Assembly: GCF_002995495.1 (NCBI RefSeq)
Contig: NZ_PVZV01000006.1
Coordinates: 620,001 to 684,000, forward strand
Direction: 5' to 3'
Length of the DNA: 64,000 nucleotides
Source of the DNA: Actinocorallia populi
Lineage (GTDB): Bacteria > Actinomycetota > Actinomycetes > Streptosporangiales > Streptosporangiaceae
Shown here: piece by piece, positions 50,609 through 59,837 of the stretch
Numbering within the stretch: position 1 is the stretch's first letter
Layout of the letters: each line of letters starts with the position of its first letter
The notes under the pieces: model-generated
What the model was told of the DNA's origin: nothing
Databases searched by the model: none
What the model saw: the letters and a program-made list of their open reading frames with translations, nothing else
Translations under genes and position numbers: made by a program

Positions 50609-51463
50609 ATGAAAGCGGAGAGAACGCCGCGGACGGGCGTGTGCAGGCCCGTGACCGCCGAGGAAGTCGATCATTTCCACGAGTTCGGCTGGGTGAAGCT
50701 CCCAGGGTTCGTCGACCCCGATGTCCTGCGCGCCATGCTCGGCGACGCACGCGAGAAGATGGGCGACGACGCCGACAGCAACCCGCTGTCCCCCGGTCTC
50801 GCCGCCGCGGTGGCGGAGGGGCGGACGGGGTTGTCCTACTTCAACGCCCAGCGCAGCTCGGGCCTCTCCCACCCCGTGATACGGCCTCTGATCCATGACG
50901 CGGGCGGCAACGCGAAGCGGCTGCAGCGGCGTACCACCGCCGGCGGCGCGGACGTCGGCGTCCGGTACTACTCGGACTTCTTCGTACCGAAGCTGCCCGC
51001 CGCGAAGGAGTCGCGGCACGGAGGCAACGGTCCCACGGCCTTCCACCAGGACTTCATCACCTTCAGCGTCGACCGGTCCGGGGGCATGACCTTCTGGATC
51101 CCCCTGGAGTCCTACGGTCCGGAGGCCGGGACGATGTCGTTCGTGAACGGGTCGCACCGCGCCGGGGTGCTCGGCGACTACACGACCTACGGGGACGGCG
51201 ACGCCCTCGACGCCTTCCCCGAGCTCCGCGAGCTGCCGATGTCCGAGCCGATGACGTACGAGCTGGGCGACGTCACGGTGCACACCCACCTCACCATCCA
51301 CGGCGCCGGCGCGAACACGATGGACCGGCCCCGCTGGGCCTACCTCCTCGTGACGCAGCCGGCCGACGTCCGCTGGAACGGCTCGCCGTGCCCGAACTTC
51401 GACTCGACCGCCATGAAGCCCTGGGAGCCGTTCGGCGACGAGCGCTTCCCGCTGATCGGCTGA
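50609..51463 (+). CDS. Phytanoyl-CoA dioxygenase (PhyH)-family protein
   Basis: A 284-residue Fe(II)/2-oxoglutarate-dependent dioxygenase. The iron ligands are the H-x-D in TAFHQDFITFSV and the distal His in THLTIHGAG; the C-terminal Arg in DRPRWAYLL probably binds 2-oxoglutarate. PhyH enzymes hydroxylate acyl-CoAs or other small molecules. ATG 50609 is preferred over GTG 50600 because gagggga then sits 11 bp away. It lies 17 bp after the amidohydrolase stop, in the same operon. Confidence 0.88.
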   Translation: MKAERTPRTGVCRPVTAEEVDHFHEFGWVKLPGFVDPDVLRAMLGDAREKMGDDADSNPLSPGLAAAVAEGRTGLSYFNAQRSSGLSHPVIRPLIHDAGGNAKRLQRRTTAGGADVGVRYYSDFFVPKLPAAKESRHGGNGPTAFHQDFITFSVDRSGGMTFWIPLESYGPEAGTMSFVNGSHRAGVLGDYTTYGDGDALDAFPELRELPMSEPMTYELGDVTVHTHLTIHGAGANTMDRPRWAYLLVTQPADVRWNGSPCPNFDSTAMKPWEPFGDERFPLIG

Positions 51464-51515
51464 CGGAGACAAGCCCCCGCCTGACGCATCCCCTGGCGCG
51501 AAGGACACGACAACG

Positions 51516-52049
51516 ATGGTCACCCTGCCCTTTCCGAACCGGAACTTCATGCAGATGTGCTGGGTGGTGCCCGATCTGCGGGCCGCCATCGACTCCTGGG
51601 TGCGGGCCGCCGGCGTCGGGCCGTTCTTCTGGTTCGACGGCGTCCCCTGCACCGACGGCCGTTACCGCGGGCGGCCCGCCGAGTTCCCGGCGGTCACGGC
51701 CGCCATCGCCTACGCAGGCGATCTGCAGATCGAGCTCGTCTGCCAGGACGACGACGAACCGTCGATCTTCTCCGAGCTCGTCCCCCGCGGGCGGTCCGGG
51801 CTCCACCACGCCGGACTGGTCTGCCGCGACTACGAAACCGAGCGCGACACCTACATCGAAGCGGGCGCGACGCTCGCGTTCGAGGGCGTCATCGGCACCA
51901 GCCGCACCTGCTGGCTCGACACGTCCCCCACGCTCGGATTCATGATCGAGCTGCTGGAGCCCAGCGCGACGCGAGACGCGGGCTTCGCCGCCATGCGCAA
52001 GGCCGCCGACATCTGGGACGGCACCGACCCGATCGTCGGCCTCTCCTGA
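51516..52049 (+). CDS. VOC-superfamily protein (methylmalonyl-CoA-epimerase-like)
   Basis: A 177-residue VOC protein. Its N-terminal FMQMCWVVPDLRAAIDSWVRAAGVGPFFWFDGVP and the block SGLHHAGLVCRDYETERDTYIEAGATLAFEG resemble the Glyoxalase_4 type. Conserved HH and the C-terminal GFMIELLEPS (Glu) fit a metal site. It is the third VOC protein of the cluster and sits 29 bp ahead of the second acyl-CoA ligase. Function is open; epimerase or dioxygenase activity is possible. Confidence 0.82.
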   Translation: MVTLPFPNRNFMQMCWVVPDLRAAIDSWVRAAGVGPFFWFDGVPCTDGRYRGRPAEFPAVTAAIAYAGDLQIELVCQDDDEPSIFSELVPRGRSGLHHAGLVCRDYETERDTYIEAGATLAFEGVIGTSRTCWLDTSPTLGFMIELLEPSATRDAGFAAMRKAADIWDGTDPIVGLS

Positions 52050-52078
52050 AAGTCATGGCCCAGGCTGAAAGGAGCCCG

Positions 52079-53716
52079 ATGGACGAGACCGAACCGGCGT
52101 CGACGTTTCCGGCGCTGTTCGCAGAGATCGTCGCGGCACGCGGCGACCATGACGCGCTCATCCTCGCGCACGAGACGCTGACCTATCGGGAGCTCGACCG
52201 CAGGTCCGCCAGGATGGCACGGGCGCTACTGGCCGCAGGCGTGGGCAAGGGGACGCGGATCGGACTGCTGGCGCCCGACGGAGCGCTCTGGCTGACGACC
52301 TTCTACGCGGCCCTGCGGATCGGCGCCCTCATCACGCCCATCAGCACGCTGGCGACACCACCCGAACTGGCGCACATCATCCGCACGAGCGACGCCCAGA
52401 TCCTCATCGGGACACGCTGCTTCCTCCGTCACGACTACGCCGAGAAACTCGTCACGGCCCTGCCCGGACTGGGCGAGGGCAAAGCGGCGGCGCTGCGGCT
52501 CCCCGGCGCTCCTCATCTGCGGTCCGTCTGGCTCGACGGTGCCGACGGACTGCCGTGGGCGCGGCCGGTCGGCGACCTCCTCGCCAAGGCCGACGCCCCC
52601 GACGCGCCCGATGCCGTGCTGCTCGCCGCCGCGGAGCAGGAGGTGTCACCGGGCGACGACGCGTTCGTCGTCTATACCTCGGGAAGCACGGCGACCCCGA
52701 AAGCGGTGGTGCACGGGCAGTGGGCGGTCGCCCGCCAGCCGCGGGCGCTCGCCGCGTACTTCCTCCTGACCGGCGACGACCGCACCATGCCGTTGCTGCC
52801 CGCGTTCTGGATGGGCGGCATCGCCGCCGCTCTCCAGGTCCTGAGCACGGGCGGAACGCTGGTGTACCCGCCCTCCCCCGACCTCGAAGACGCGCTCGAC
52901 ATGATCGAGCGGCACGACGTCACCTACGTGGTCGTCTGGCATGTCCTGGCGAAGCTCCGGGCGGCGGCGATCGCGCGGGGCATCGACGTCGACGGCATCC
53001 GCGGCATGGGGGGCCCGTCACGCGACGAACGGGGAGAGGCAGTCCCGCCACCGCTCCGGGCCAACCTGCTCGGAATGTCGGAGAGCTTCTCCGCGCACAG
53101 CGCCGAGCCGGTCAACCGGCGCATGCCGGACGGCAAGGCGGGCGCCTCGGGCCGGGCGGTGAACGGCATCGAACGGCGCGCGGTGGATCCGGAGACCGGG
53201 GCGGAGGTGCCGCCCGGCGAGATCGGTGAGCTCCAGCTCCGCGGCGGCGCGCTGATGACCGGTTTCTACAAGGTCGACCGGCGCAGGGTGTTCACGCCGG
53301 ACGGCTTCTACCCCACGAACGATCTGGTGCGCATCGACGCCGACGGCTACGCCTTCTTCGTCGGCCGGACCGGCGACATGATCAAGACCAGCTCCGCCAA
53401 CGTGTCACGGCTGGAGGTCGAGGCCGCCCTGAACTCGCTGCCGGAGGTGGCGCTGTCGCTCGTCACCGCGCTGCCCCATCCGGAGTCCGGGGAGATCGTC
53501 GCGGCGGCGGTGGTCCCGGCGCCGGGCGCCGCCCCGACCGAGGACGGCCTGCGGACGGCGCTGCGCGACCGCCTGTCGAGCTTCAAGATCCCCCGCCGCA
53601 TCGTGTTCGTCACGCACGACGACGTCCCGAGGACGGCGACGGGGAAGGTGAGGCTCTTCGACCTGGCCGAACTGATCGCATCCCGCACCTCGACACCCGC
53701 AGGAGAGCACGTATGA
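52079..53716 (+). CDS. Acyl-CoA synthetase / AMP-dependent ligase (second)
   Basis: A 545-residue adenylate-forming ligase with phosphate loop VVYTSGSTATPKAVVHG, NLLGMSESFSAH, GELQLRGGALMTGFYK, hinge YPTNDLVRIDADGYAFFVGR and C-terminal FKIPRRIVFVTHDDVPRTATGKVR with the catalytic Lys. It differs from the ligase at 45617 in every block, so the two probably activate different intermediates of one pathway. ATG 52079 has gaaaggagc upstream; an earlier in-frame ATG at 52055 lacks it. It overlaps the following crotonase gene by 4 bp. Confidence 0.92.
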   Translation: MDETEPASTFPALFAEIVAARGDHDALILAHETLTYRELDRRSARMARALLAAGVGKGTRIGLLAPDGALWLTTFYAALRIGALITPISTLATPPELAHIIRTSDAQILIGTRCFLRHDYAEKLVTALPGLGEGKAAALRLPGAPHLRSVWLDGADGLPWARPVGDLLAKADAPDAPDAVLLAAAEQEVSPGDDAFVVYTSGSTATPKAVVHGQWAVARQPRALAAYFLLTGDDRTMPLLPAFWMGGIAAALQVLSTGGTLVYPPSPDLEDALDMIERHDVTYVVVWHVLAKLRAAAIARGIDVDGIRGMGGPSRDERGEAVPPPLRANLLGMSESFSAHSAEPVNRRMPDGKAGASGRAVNGIERRAVDPETGAEVPPGEIGELQLRGGALMTGFYKVDRRRVFTPDGFYPTNDLVRIDADGYAFFVGRTGDMIKTSSANVSRLEVEAALNSLPEVALSLVTALPHPESGEIVAAAVVPAPGAAPTEDGLRTALRDRLSSFKIPRRIVFVTHDDVPRTATGKVRLFDLAELIASRTSTPAGEHV

Positions 53717-54705
53717 CGGAGAAGGACAGCCGCCCCACGGCGGAGGAGATCGTCCTGTACGAGAAGGACCCGAAGACCAAGATCGCGACGATCACGCTCG
53801 ACCGCGCCGACGATCTCAACGCCATGACGATCGACGCCCAGCACCGCTACGCCGACCTCGTCCGGATGGCCGGCGTCGACGACGACGTCAAGGTGCTGGT
53901 GATCCGGGCGAACGGCCGACACCTCGGCAGCGGCGCCGACCTCCCCGAACTGCTGGACATCATGGCCGGCCGGGGCGACGTCCCCATGAAGCACATCGTC
54001 CGGGTCCCCGACGACGCGGACGTCGTGTACCCCCCGAAGGGCTCGTACCGCTACGGCGCGACGAACGTCCAGTCCTACACCGACCCGAGCGCCGGGATGC
54101 GGAGCCTGCAGGACTTCAAGAAGATCAGCATCCTCGAAGTGCGGGGCTACTGCTACGGCTGGCACTTCTACCAGGCGGCCGACGCCGACATCGTCATCTC
54201 CTCCGACGACGCCCTGTTCGGGCATGCCGCGTTCCGCTACGCCGGTTACGCGGCGCGGCAGTGGCAGTGGTGCACGATGATGGGCCTCCGCAAGTTCATG
54301 GAGATGGTGTTCACCGGTCGGCCGTTCACCGCCAAGGAGATGTACGACTGCGACTTCGTCAACGCGGTCGTTCCCTTCGAGGAGCTCGAAGCGATGACGG
54401 AGAAGTACGCGCTCGCCTGCTCCCGCTCCCGGCCGACGGACACGGTCTTCGTCCAGAAGACGTTCTTCGAGATCTACAAGCAGCATCAGGGCGAGTACAT
54501 GGGCAGCATCCTCGCCGGCCTGCTCGAGTCGACCGGACGGCTGCTCCGGCCCGACGGCACGTCGCTGGAGCTCGACCGGGAGATGCTCGACCGCGGCCTG
54601 ACGAGCTCCGTCCGGGACAACGACGAGCGTTTTCCCCCCGACTGGCGCCTCAGCCAGCGGGGCCGGGCCGCCGAACACTCCAGCCGAAACCCAGAGGAAG
54701 GATGA
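53713..54705 (+). CDS. Enoyl-CoA hydratase/isomerase (crotonase) family, long form
   Basis: A 330-residue crotonase-fold protein, about 70 residues longer than usual; the extra part is an insertion of about 50 residues (110-160) after the GSGADLPEL oxyanion-hole block. Core features are TITLDRADDLNAMT, RANGRHLGSGADLPELL and YGWHFYQAADADIVISSDDALFGHAAF. It acts on CoA esters: hydration, isomerisation or C-C cleavage. The canonical catalytic Glu positions are not obvious, so it could be a hydrolase-like or non-standard crotonase. It overlaps both neighbours by 4 bp (ATGA). Confidence 0.85.
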   Translation: MTEKDSRPTAEEIVLYEKDPKTKIATITLDRADDLNAMTIDAQHRYADLVRMAGVDDDVKVLVIRANGRHLGSGADLPELLDIMAGRGDVPMKHIVRVPDDADVVYPPKGSYRYGATNVQSYTDPSAGMRSLQDFKKISILEVRGYCYGWHFYQAADADIVISSDDALFGHAAFRYAGYAARQWQWCTMMGLRKFMEMVFTGRPFTAKEMYDCDFVNAVVPFEELEAMTEKYALACSRSRPTDTVFVQKTFFEIYKQHQGEYMGSILAGLLESTGRLLRPDGTSLELDREMLDRGLTSSVRDNDERFPPDWRLSQRGRAAEHSSRNPEEG

Positions 54706-55976
54706 CGATGTTGATCCTGACGAACGCGAGAGTCTTCGACGGCAGGCAGATGCTCCCCGACAAGCACGACGTGCTCCTCGACGGAGACCGGATCAAGGCC
54801 ATCGACGCGCCCGGCACGGTGTCCGGCGAGGTCGTCGACGTGGGCGGCATGACGCTGATGCCCGGCCTCATCACCTGCCACCTGCACCCGGACTTCTACA
54901 AGTTCGACGTCTTCTCCGGCGAGAAGCCCGGCAAGGAGCTCCCGCCCGGCGTCATGATGGCGATCGGCGTCCGCACCTGCCGGGTCCTGCTGGAGAGCGG
55001 CTTCACCGGCTACGCCGGCGCGGCCTGCGCGCACGACATCGACGCCCAGCTCAAGATCGCCATCGAACAGGACATCATCCCCGGTCCCCGCATCCGCGCG
55101 TGCGGCCATCACCTCGGCACCACCGGCGACATGAACAACAAGTCGCGGTGGTGGAAGCGCTACGAGACGCCCGGCCTCGACCTCCTCGCCGACGGCCCCG
55201 ACGCCCTGCGCAAGCTGGTCCGCGAGGAGATCAGCCGCGGCGTCGAGACGATCAAGATCTTCGCCGGCTCCGGGCACGGCATCCCCAACCGCACGACGCG
55301 CAACATGTCACGCGACGAGATCGCCTCGGTCGTGAACACCGCCCACGAACGCGGCGCCAAGGTGCGCGCCCACGTCGCCGACAAGCAGATGATCCTCGAG
55401 TGCGTCGAGCTCGGAGTCGACATCGTCGACCACGGCGACGAGGTCGACGAGGAGTGCGTCCGGGCCATGGTGGAGGCGGGGACCTTCTGGGTCCCCAGCC
55501 TCGTCTACCTCTGGAGCCTGTTCGAGGTCGGCTACGCCGCGCAGTTCGGCGTGACGCGGGCCCAGTACGACCATGTGCGGGCGATGCTCCCGGTCGCCCA
55601 GAAGGCGGGCGTCCGGATCCTGATCGGAGACGACTACAGCGGCGTGTTCCGCACCATGCTCGAGAACGACCCGCTCGACCACCAGGTCGGCAACTACGGC
55701 CGTGAGTTCGCCTTCTACGGCCAGATCGACGGGCTGTCACCGGCCGAGATCCTGAGCTGGGGCACCAGTAACGCCGGCCAGCTGCTGGTGGACCCGCCGG
55801 CGAGGGTCGGCGTGATCGAGCCGGACGCCATGGCCGACCTCATCATCGTCGACGGCGACCCGCTCGCCGACCTGTCGCTGCTCGCCCGACCCGACGAGGC
55901 ACTCAAGGCGGTCATCCGAGACGGCGCCTTCGTGATCGACCGGCTCGCTTCACGCAAGGACCACGCTGCGGCCTGA
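54702..55976 (+). CDS. Amidohydrolase / imidazolonepropionase-like metal hydrolase
   Basis: A 424-residue amidohydrolase-1-family protein. It opens LILTNARVFDGRQML with the usual small N-terminal beta domain, then GLITCHLHPDFYKF with the H-x-H metal pair, a possible Lys in VETIKIFAGSGHGIP, His in VRAHVADKQM and VDIVDHGDEVDEE, and Asp in ILIGDDYSGVF. The C-terminal beta domain returns with ADLIIVDGDPLADLSLL. It is unlike the amidohydrolase at 49222 and probably opens a ring or cleaves an amide or lactam. It overlaps the crotonase stop by 4 bp. Confidence 0.87.
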   Translation: MTMLILTNARVFDGRQMLPDKHDVLLDGDRIKAIDAPGTVSGEVVDVGGMTLMPGLITCHLHPDFYKFDVFSGEKPGKELPPGVMMAIGVRTCRVLLESGFTGYAGAACAHDIDAQLKIAIEQDIIPGPRIRACGHHLGTTGDMNNKSRWWKRYETPGLDLLADGPDALRKLVREEISRGVETIKIFAGSGHGIPNRTTRNMSRDEIASVVNTAHERGAKVRAHVADKQMILECVELGVDIVDHGDEVDEECVRAMVEAGTFWVPSLVYLWSLFEVGYAAQFGVTRAQYDHVRAMLPVAQKAGVRILIGDDYSGVFRTMLENDPLDHQVGNYGREFAFYGQIDGLSPAEILSWGTSNAGQLLVDPPARVGVIEPDAMADLIIVDGDPLADLSLLARPDEALKAVIRDGAFVIDRLASRKDHAAA

Positions 55977-56031
55977 CCCCGACGCACGGTCATCGTGACC
56001 GGCGGGCCGGACGACCGGGAGCTGAGGAGCA

Positions 56032-56784
56032 ATGGGAAGAACCGAACAACGCAAGGTCGTCTTCGTGACCGGCGCCGCTTCGGGCATCGGTCGTGCCGCG
56101 GCGGAGTCCTTCGTCCGCCGCGGCTACGCGACGGTGCTCGCCGACCTGAACGAGGAGGCCGGACTCGGCGTGGCGGCCGAGCTGGGCCGACTGGGCGAAT
56201 GCAGCTTCTTCCGCTGCGACGTGACCGACGACGACACCGTCCGCGAGGCGGTGGCCGGGGCCGTCGCGACCTACGGCCGCCTGGACGCCGCGTTCAACGC
56301 CGCCGGCATCGACGGCGAGCACGGCAGGCCCACCGCCGAGTGCACCATGGAGAACTGGAACCGGGTGATCGCCGTCGACCTGACCGGCACCTGGTCCTGC
56401 ATGCGCTATGAGCTGCCCGAGATCGTCAGGGCCGGTGGCGGCTCCATCGTGAACTGCGCGTCGGTGGCCGGGCTCCGGGCGGCGCCCACGGTGCCGGCCT
56501 ACACCGCCGCCAAGCACGGCGTGGTCGGCCTGACCAGGGTCGCGGCGCGCGAGTACGCCGGTTCCGGCGTGCGGGTGAACGTCATCTGCCCCGGGACCGT
56601 GGACACGCCGATGTTCCGCCGGTCGATGCCGCCCGAGACCGTCGAGCGCCTCGTGTCGGGCAATCCGGTGGGGCGCCTGGCCGAGGCGAACGAGATCGCG
56701 GACGTCGCGCTGTGGCTGTGCGACGAGGCCCCCGGCTACCTCACCGGCCAGGCGATCGCGGTGGACGGCGGCACGGGCGCATGA
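56032..56784 (+). CDS. Short-chain dehydrogenase/reductase (classical)
   Basis: A 250-residue SDR with TGAASGIGRAAAESF, Asp-containing VLADLNEEAG (suggesting NAD+), FNAAGIDGEHG, catalytic Ser in NCASVAGLRAAP, Tyr/Lys in AYTAAKHGVVGLT, and C-terminal GYLTGQAIAVDGGTGA. NAD+-linked oxidation of a hydroxylated intermediate is the likely direction (inference). It has gaggagca upstream and lies in the same eastward run, 55 bp after the amidohydrolase. Confidence 0.9.
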   Translation: MGRTEQRKVVFVTGAASGIGRAAAESFVRRGYATVLADLNEEAGLGVAAELGRLGECSFFRCDVTDDDTVREAVAGAVATYGRLDAAFNAAGIDGEHGRPTAECTMENWNRVIAVDLTGTWSCMRYELPEIVRAGGGSIVNCASVAGLRAAPTVPAYTAAKHGVVGLTRVAAREYAGSGVRVNVICPGTVDTPMFRRSMPPETVERLVSGNPVGRLAEANEIADVALWLCDEAPGYLTGQAIAVDGGTGA

Positions 56785-56834
56785 CGCGCACCCGATCTGA
56801 CGGGACCGCCCGGTCCCAGGACGGAGACAGGACC

Positions 56835-57629
56835 ATGGCGACCCCGTCGTCACTCGGCGATCCCCGAACGGCGCCCGGCGAACGGCCGGGCGCCCGGCCG
56901 GAGCGGACCGTCGAGCAGGAGCGCCTGCACCGCAGACAGCGCCTGGCGGGCGCGTACCGGATCTTCGCCCGGCTCGGCCTGCACGAGGGGCTGGCCGGTC
57001 ACATCACGGCCCGCGACCCCGAGCGGCCCGACCATTTCTGGGTCAACCGGTTCGGCGTCGACTTCAGCCGGATCACCGTCTCGAACCTGCTGCTGGTGGA
57101 CGCGGAGGGCGAGATCGTCGAGGGCCGGGGGCCGCTGAACACGGCGGCGTTCGCCATCCACTCCCGCATCCACGAGGCGCGCCCGGACGTCGTCGCCGCG
57201 GCGCACAGCCACTCGGTCTACGGCAAGGCGCTGTCGGCCATCGGCGAGCCCCTGCATCCCGTCAACCAGGACGCGTGCGCCTTCTACGAGGACCACGTGA
57301 TCTTCGATGACTACGCCGGCGTCGTGCTGAGCACCGACGAGGGCGACCGGATCGCCGCCGCGCTCGGCCGGTGCAAGCTGGCCCTGCTGGCCAACCACGG
57401 GCTGCTGTCGGTCGGGAGGTCGGTCGAGTCGGCCGCGTACTGGTACATCGCGGCAGAGCGCGCGGCGAAGGCCCAGCTCATCGCGGCCGCCGCCGGCACG
57501 TTGAAGCACATCGACCACGACACGGCCAGGCTGACCGCCGGCCAGATCGGCGGCGAGTCCCTGGCGCGCCGGTCGTTCGAGGCGCTGTACCAGGTCGTCA
57601 TCGAGGAAGAGCCCGGCTTCCTCGACTGA
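56835..57629 (+). CDS. Class II aldolase/adducin-family protein
   Basis: A 264-residue aldolase-class-II-fold protein. The zinc site is AAHSHSVYGKALSAIGE with the H-x-H, a third His in LLANHGLLSVG and probable Glu nearby. The N-terminal block ARLGLHEGLAGHITARDPER is typical of the fuculose-aldolase/adducin family, which cleaves C-C bonds or decarboxylates hydroxy-acids. Two starts fit: ATG 56835 with ggagacagg upstream, and ATG 56781, which overlaps the SDR stop (ATGA). I chose the shorter because the extra 18 residues look non-homologous. Confidence 0.85.
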   Translation: MATPSSLGDPRTAPGERPGARPERTVEQERLHRRQRLAGAYRIFARLGLHEGLAGHITARDPERPDHFWVNRFGVDFSRITVSNLLLVDAEGEIVEGRGPLNTAAFAIHSRIHEARPDVVAAAHSHSVYGKALSAIGEPLHPVNQDACAFYEDHVIFDDYAGVVLSTDEGDRIAAALGRCKLALLANHGLLSVGRSVESAAYWYIAAERAAKAQLIAAAAGTLKHIDHDTARLTAGQIGGESLARRSFEALYQVVIEEEPGFLD

Positions 57630-57683
57630 CACCGCTCGAGCGGGCCGGTTCGAACAGCACGCCAAGCCCCGTGAGGAGGGGAG

Positions 57684-58460
57684 ATGGTCGTTCTCAGTGA
57701 GCACGTCGGCGACGGCGTGCTCGTCCTGACCCTCAACCGGCCCGACCACCACAACGCGTGGACGCTGGAGATGGAACTGCTCTACAACGAGTCGTTCGAC
57801 CGCGCCGAGAAGGATCCGGACGTGCGGGCGGTGGTGCTGACCGGGGCGGGGCGCAGTTTCTGCCCGGGAATGGACATGGCCGTGCTCGAGGCCTCCTCCT
57901 CCGGGGCCGATCCCTATCCCGCGGACCGGCTGCCGCCGCGCGTCCGTCCCCTCATGTTCCCCAAGCCGGTGATCGCGGCGGTGAACGGGGCGTGCGCGGG
58001 GATCGGGTTCAACCAGGCGCTCATGTGCGATCTGCGGTTCGCCGCGCCCGGTGCCAAGTTCTCCGCCGCGTTCAGCCGACGTGGCCTCATCGCCGAGGAC
58101 GGCGTCTCGTGGCTGCTGCCGCGCGTCGTCGGCTTCGGCCGGGCGAGCGACCTGCTGCTGTCCTCCCGGCCGGCCACCGCCGTCGAAGCGCTGGAGATGG
58201 GTCTGGTCAACCGGCTGGTGGACTCCGAGGACCTGCTGGCGGCGGCGGTCGACCACGCGGGTGAGATCGCGCGCCTGTGCAGCCCGCACGCCATGTCGGT
58301 GATCAAACGGCAGCTGCTGGAAGACCAGGCCCGCACCTTCGGCGAGGCCGCTGCGAACGCCCGCTCCCTGCTGGCGGAGGCGAGGAGGTCCCCCGACTAC
58401 CGGGAGGGCGTGCGCAGTTTCGTCGAGCGCCGTACGCCGCGTTTTCCCGGCCTGAGCTGA
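57684..58460 (+). CDS. Enoyl-CoA hydratase/isomerase (crotonase)
   Basis: A 258-residue classic-length crotonase. It shows LTLNRPDHHNAW, the oxyanion-hole block GAGRSFCPGMDM, AVNGACAGIGFNQALMCDLRFA, and FSRRGLIAEDGVSWLLPRVVGFG with the catalytic Glu and Asp region. It should hydrate or isomerise an enoyl-CoA of the pathway. It is the last gene of the eastward cluster, with ggaggggag upstream. It differs from the long-form crotonase at 53713. Confidence 0.9.
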   Translation: MVVLSEHVGDGVLVLTLNRPDHHNAWTLEMELLYNESFDRAEKDPDVRAVVLTGAGRSFCPGMDMAVLEASSSGADPYPADRLPPRVRPLMFPKPVIAAVNGACAGIGFNQALMCDLRFAAPGAKFSAAFSRRGLIAEDGVSWLLPRVVGFGRASDLLLSSRPATAVEALEMGLVNRLVDSEDLLAAAVDHAGEIARLCSPHAMSVIKRQLLEDQARTFGEAAANARSLLAEARRSPDYREGVRSFVERRTPRFPGLS

Positions 58461-58502
58461 CGCGCGGCCACGTGGGCACCCGTCCGGTCGGCGGACCCGG
58501 GT

Positions 58503-59774
58503 TCACAGGGCGCTGGGGAAGGTCTCGGGTTCGGTCTCGCCCGGCGGCTCGCCGTGGAGGGGGTGCAGGGCCGTGGTCTCGTCCAGCCAGAGGAAGGCGT
58601 CGTAGCGGCGGCCGGGAACGGTGGTGACGTAGTTGCGCAGGCGGTCGCGTTCGGGGTGGTAGACCACCCCGATGGCGCGGTGCTTCACCGGGGCGTCGTA
58701 CCAGGCGGGGCGGTCGGCGCCCGGAGGCGGGACGACGAAGAGCGCGCGGTTCGGAGCCGCGGTGTGCAGCAGGTCCTCCAAGGAGCCCGGACGGGCGGAG
58801 GGCACCGGCATGATCTCGGCGGGGGCGTCCCATGCGTGGCCGGCGATCACCGTGCCCCGGTGGGTGCCGAAGCCGACCAGGACGACGGTGTCCTCGCCGT
58901 GGCGTTCCCGGGCCAGTTGCCCCAGGTTGGTCATCCCGGCGGCGGCCATGTCGGTGGCGCGGGCGTCGCCGATGTGGGTGTTGTGCGCCCAGACGACGCT
59001 CTTGGCGCCGTCGTAGAAGCCGGTCAGCCGGTCGAGGGTGTCGGCCATGTGGATGTCGCGCAGGTTCCACGAGTCGGGGCCGCCGCGCATCATGGCCCGG
59101 TAGTACTCCTCGGCTCCGGCCACGACCTCGGCGTTCTGGCGGGCGGCGAAGCCCTCCTCGTCGCCGGGCGCCTCCCGGCGGAGGGCCGTCAGCATGCCGA
59201 CGACCTCGTCCTCGCAGGTGTCCGGGAGCAGCCGGGTGGCCAGGCCGTACCGCTGCGGGTCGTGCCCGTAGGCCTCGAAGCAGTGCAGCGCGCGCAGCAC
59301 GGTGTCGGCCTGCTCGGGCAGGTGGTGCTGCGCGTAGCTGCGCACGGCCAGCAGCGAGTCCCACAGGCTGTAGACGTCCAGGCCGTGGAAGCCGACGCGC
59401 CGCTGCGGCGGCAGGGCGTCGTTCCAGTCGCGCAGCCACCGGCAGAACTCCTTGACCTCCTGGTTGGCCCACATGAACGTGGGCCAGCGGGAGAAGGCGT
59501 ACACGGCCTCGTCGGGCGGGCCGTCTCCGGTGACGGCCCGGTGGATCCGGTCGCAGTCGGGCCAGTCGCCCTCGACGCCGACGAACCGGAAGTCCTTCTC
59601 GGCGATCAGGCGGCGGGTGAGTTCGGCCCGCCAGGCGTAGAAGTCGTGCGTGCCGTGGCTGGCCTCGCCGATCAGGACGTGGCGGGCGTCGCCGATCCGC
59701 GCCAGCAGCGGGTCGAGGTCGCCGGACGCCTCCAGCGGCAGCGCCGAACGCCTGATCTCCTGTGCGACCGCCAT
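58503..59774 (-). CDS. Erythromycin-esterase-family protein
   Basis: A 423-residue protein of the Ere family. Blocks are VLIGEASHGTHDFYAWRAELT, GVEGDWPDCDRIHRAV, AHNTHIGDARATDM and VVYHPERDRLRNYVTT. The His in EASHGTH and the conserved Glu residues are the catalytic region in EreA/EreC, which open macrolide lactones; most chromosomal homologues have unproven substrates. ATG 59774 has gggagg upstream. It converges with the catabolic cluster's last gene. Confidence 0.88.
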   Translation of the reverse strand: MAVAQEIRRSALPLEASGDLDPLLARIGDARHVLIGEASHGTHDFYAWRAELTRRLIAEKDFRFVGVEGDWPDCDRIHRAVTGDGPPDEAVYAFSRWPTFMWANQEVKEFCRWLRDWNDALPPQRRVGFHGLDVYSLWDSLLAVRSYAQHHLPEQADTVLRALHCFEAYGHDPQRYGLATRLLPDTCEDEVVGMLTALRREAPGDEEGFAARQNAEVVAGAEEYYRAMMRGGPDSWNLRDIHMADTLDRLTGFYDGAKSVVWAHNTHIGDARATDMAAAGMTNLGQLARERHGEDTVVLVGFGTHRGTVIAGHAWDAPAEIMPVPSARPGSLEDLLHTAAPNRALFVVPPPGADRPAWYDAPVKHRAIGVVYHPERDRLRNYVTTVPGRRYDAFLWLDETTALHPLHGEPPGETEPETFPSAL

Positions 59775-59811
59775 GATCCCCCGAACGCCTCCCTGTCGAC
59801 GAAACCGGTAT

Positions 59812-59837
59812 GCCCGTTCAAGCGGGAGATAACGGGC
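59812..59837. promoter_or_regulatory. Inverted repeat in the Ere/kinase divergent region
   Basis: gcccgtt (59812-59818) and aacgggc (59831-59837) are perfect 7-bp arms with a 12-base loop, 38 bp from the esterase start. It is an operator or leader hairpin candidate. The remaining divergent gap up to 60019 shows no other clear element. Confidence 0.35.

Noticed and set aside
43151-58460. The 43-58 kb cluster as a polyketide, peptide or terpene biosynthesis cluster
   Set aside because: No PKS, NRPS, carrier, terpene-synthase or glycosyltransferase gene is present; the enzymes are typical of catabolism through CoA esters.
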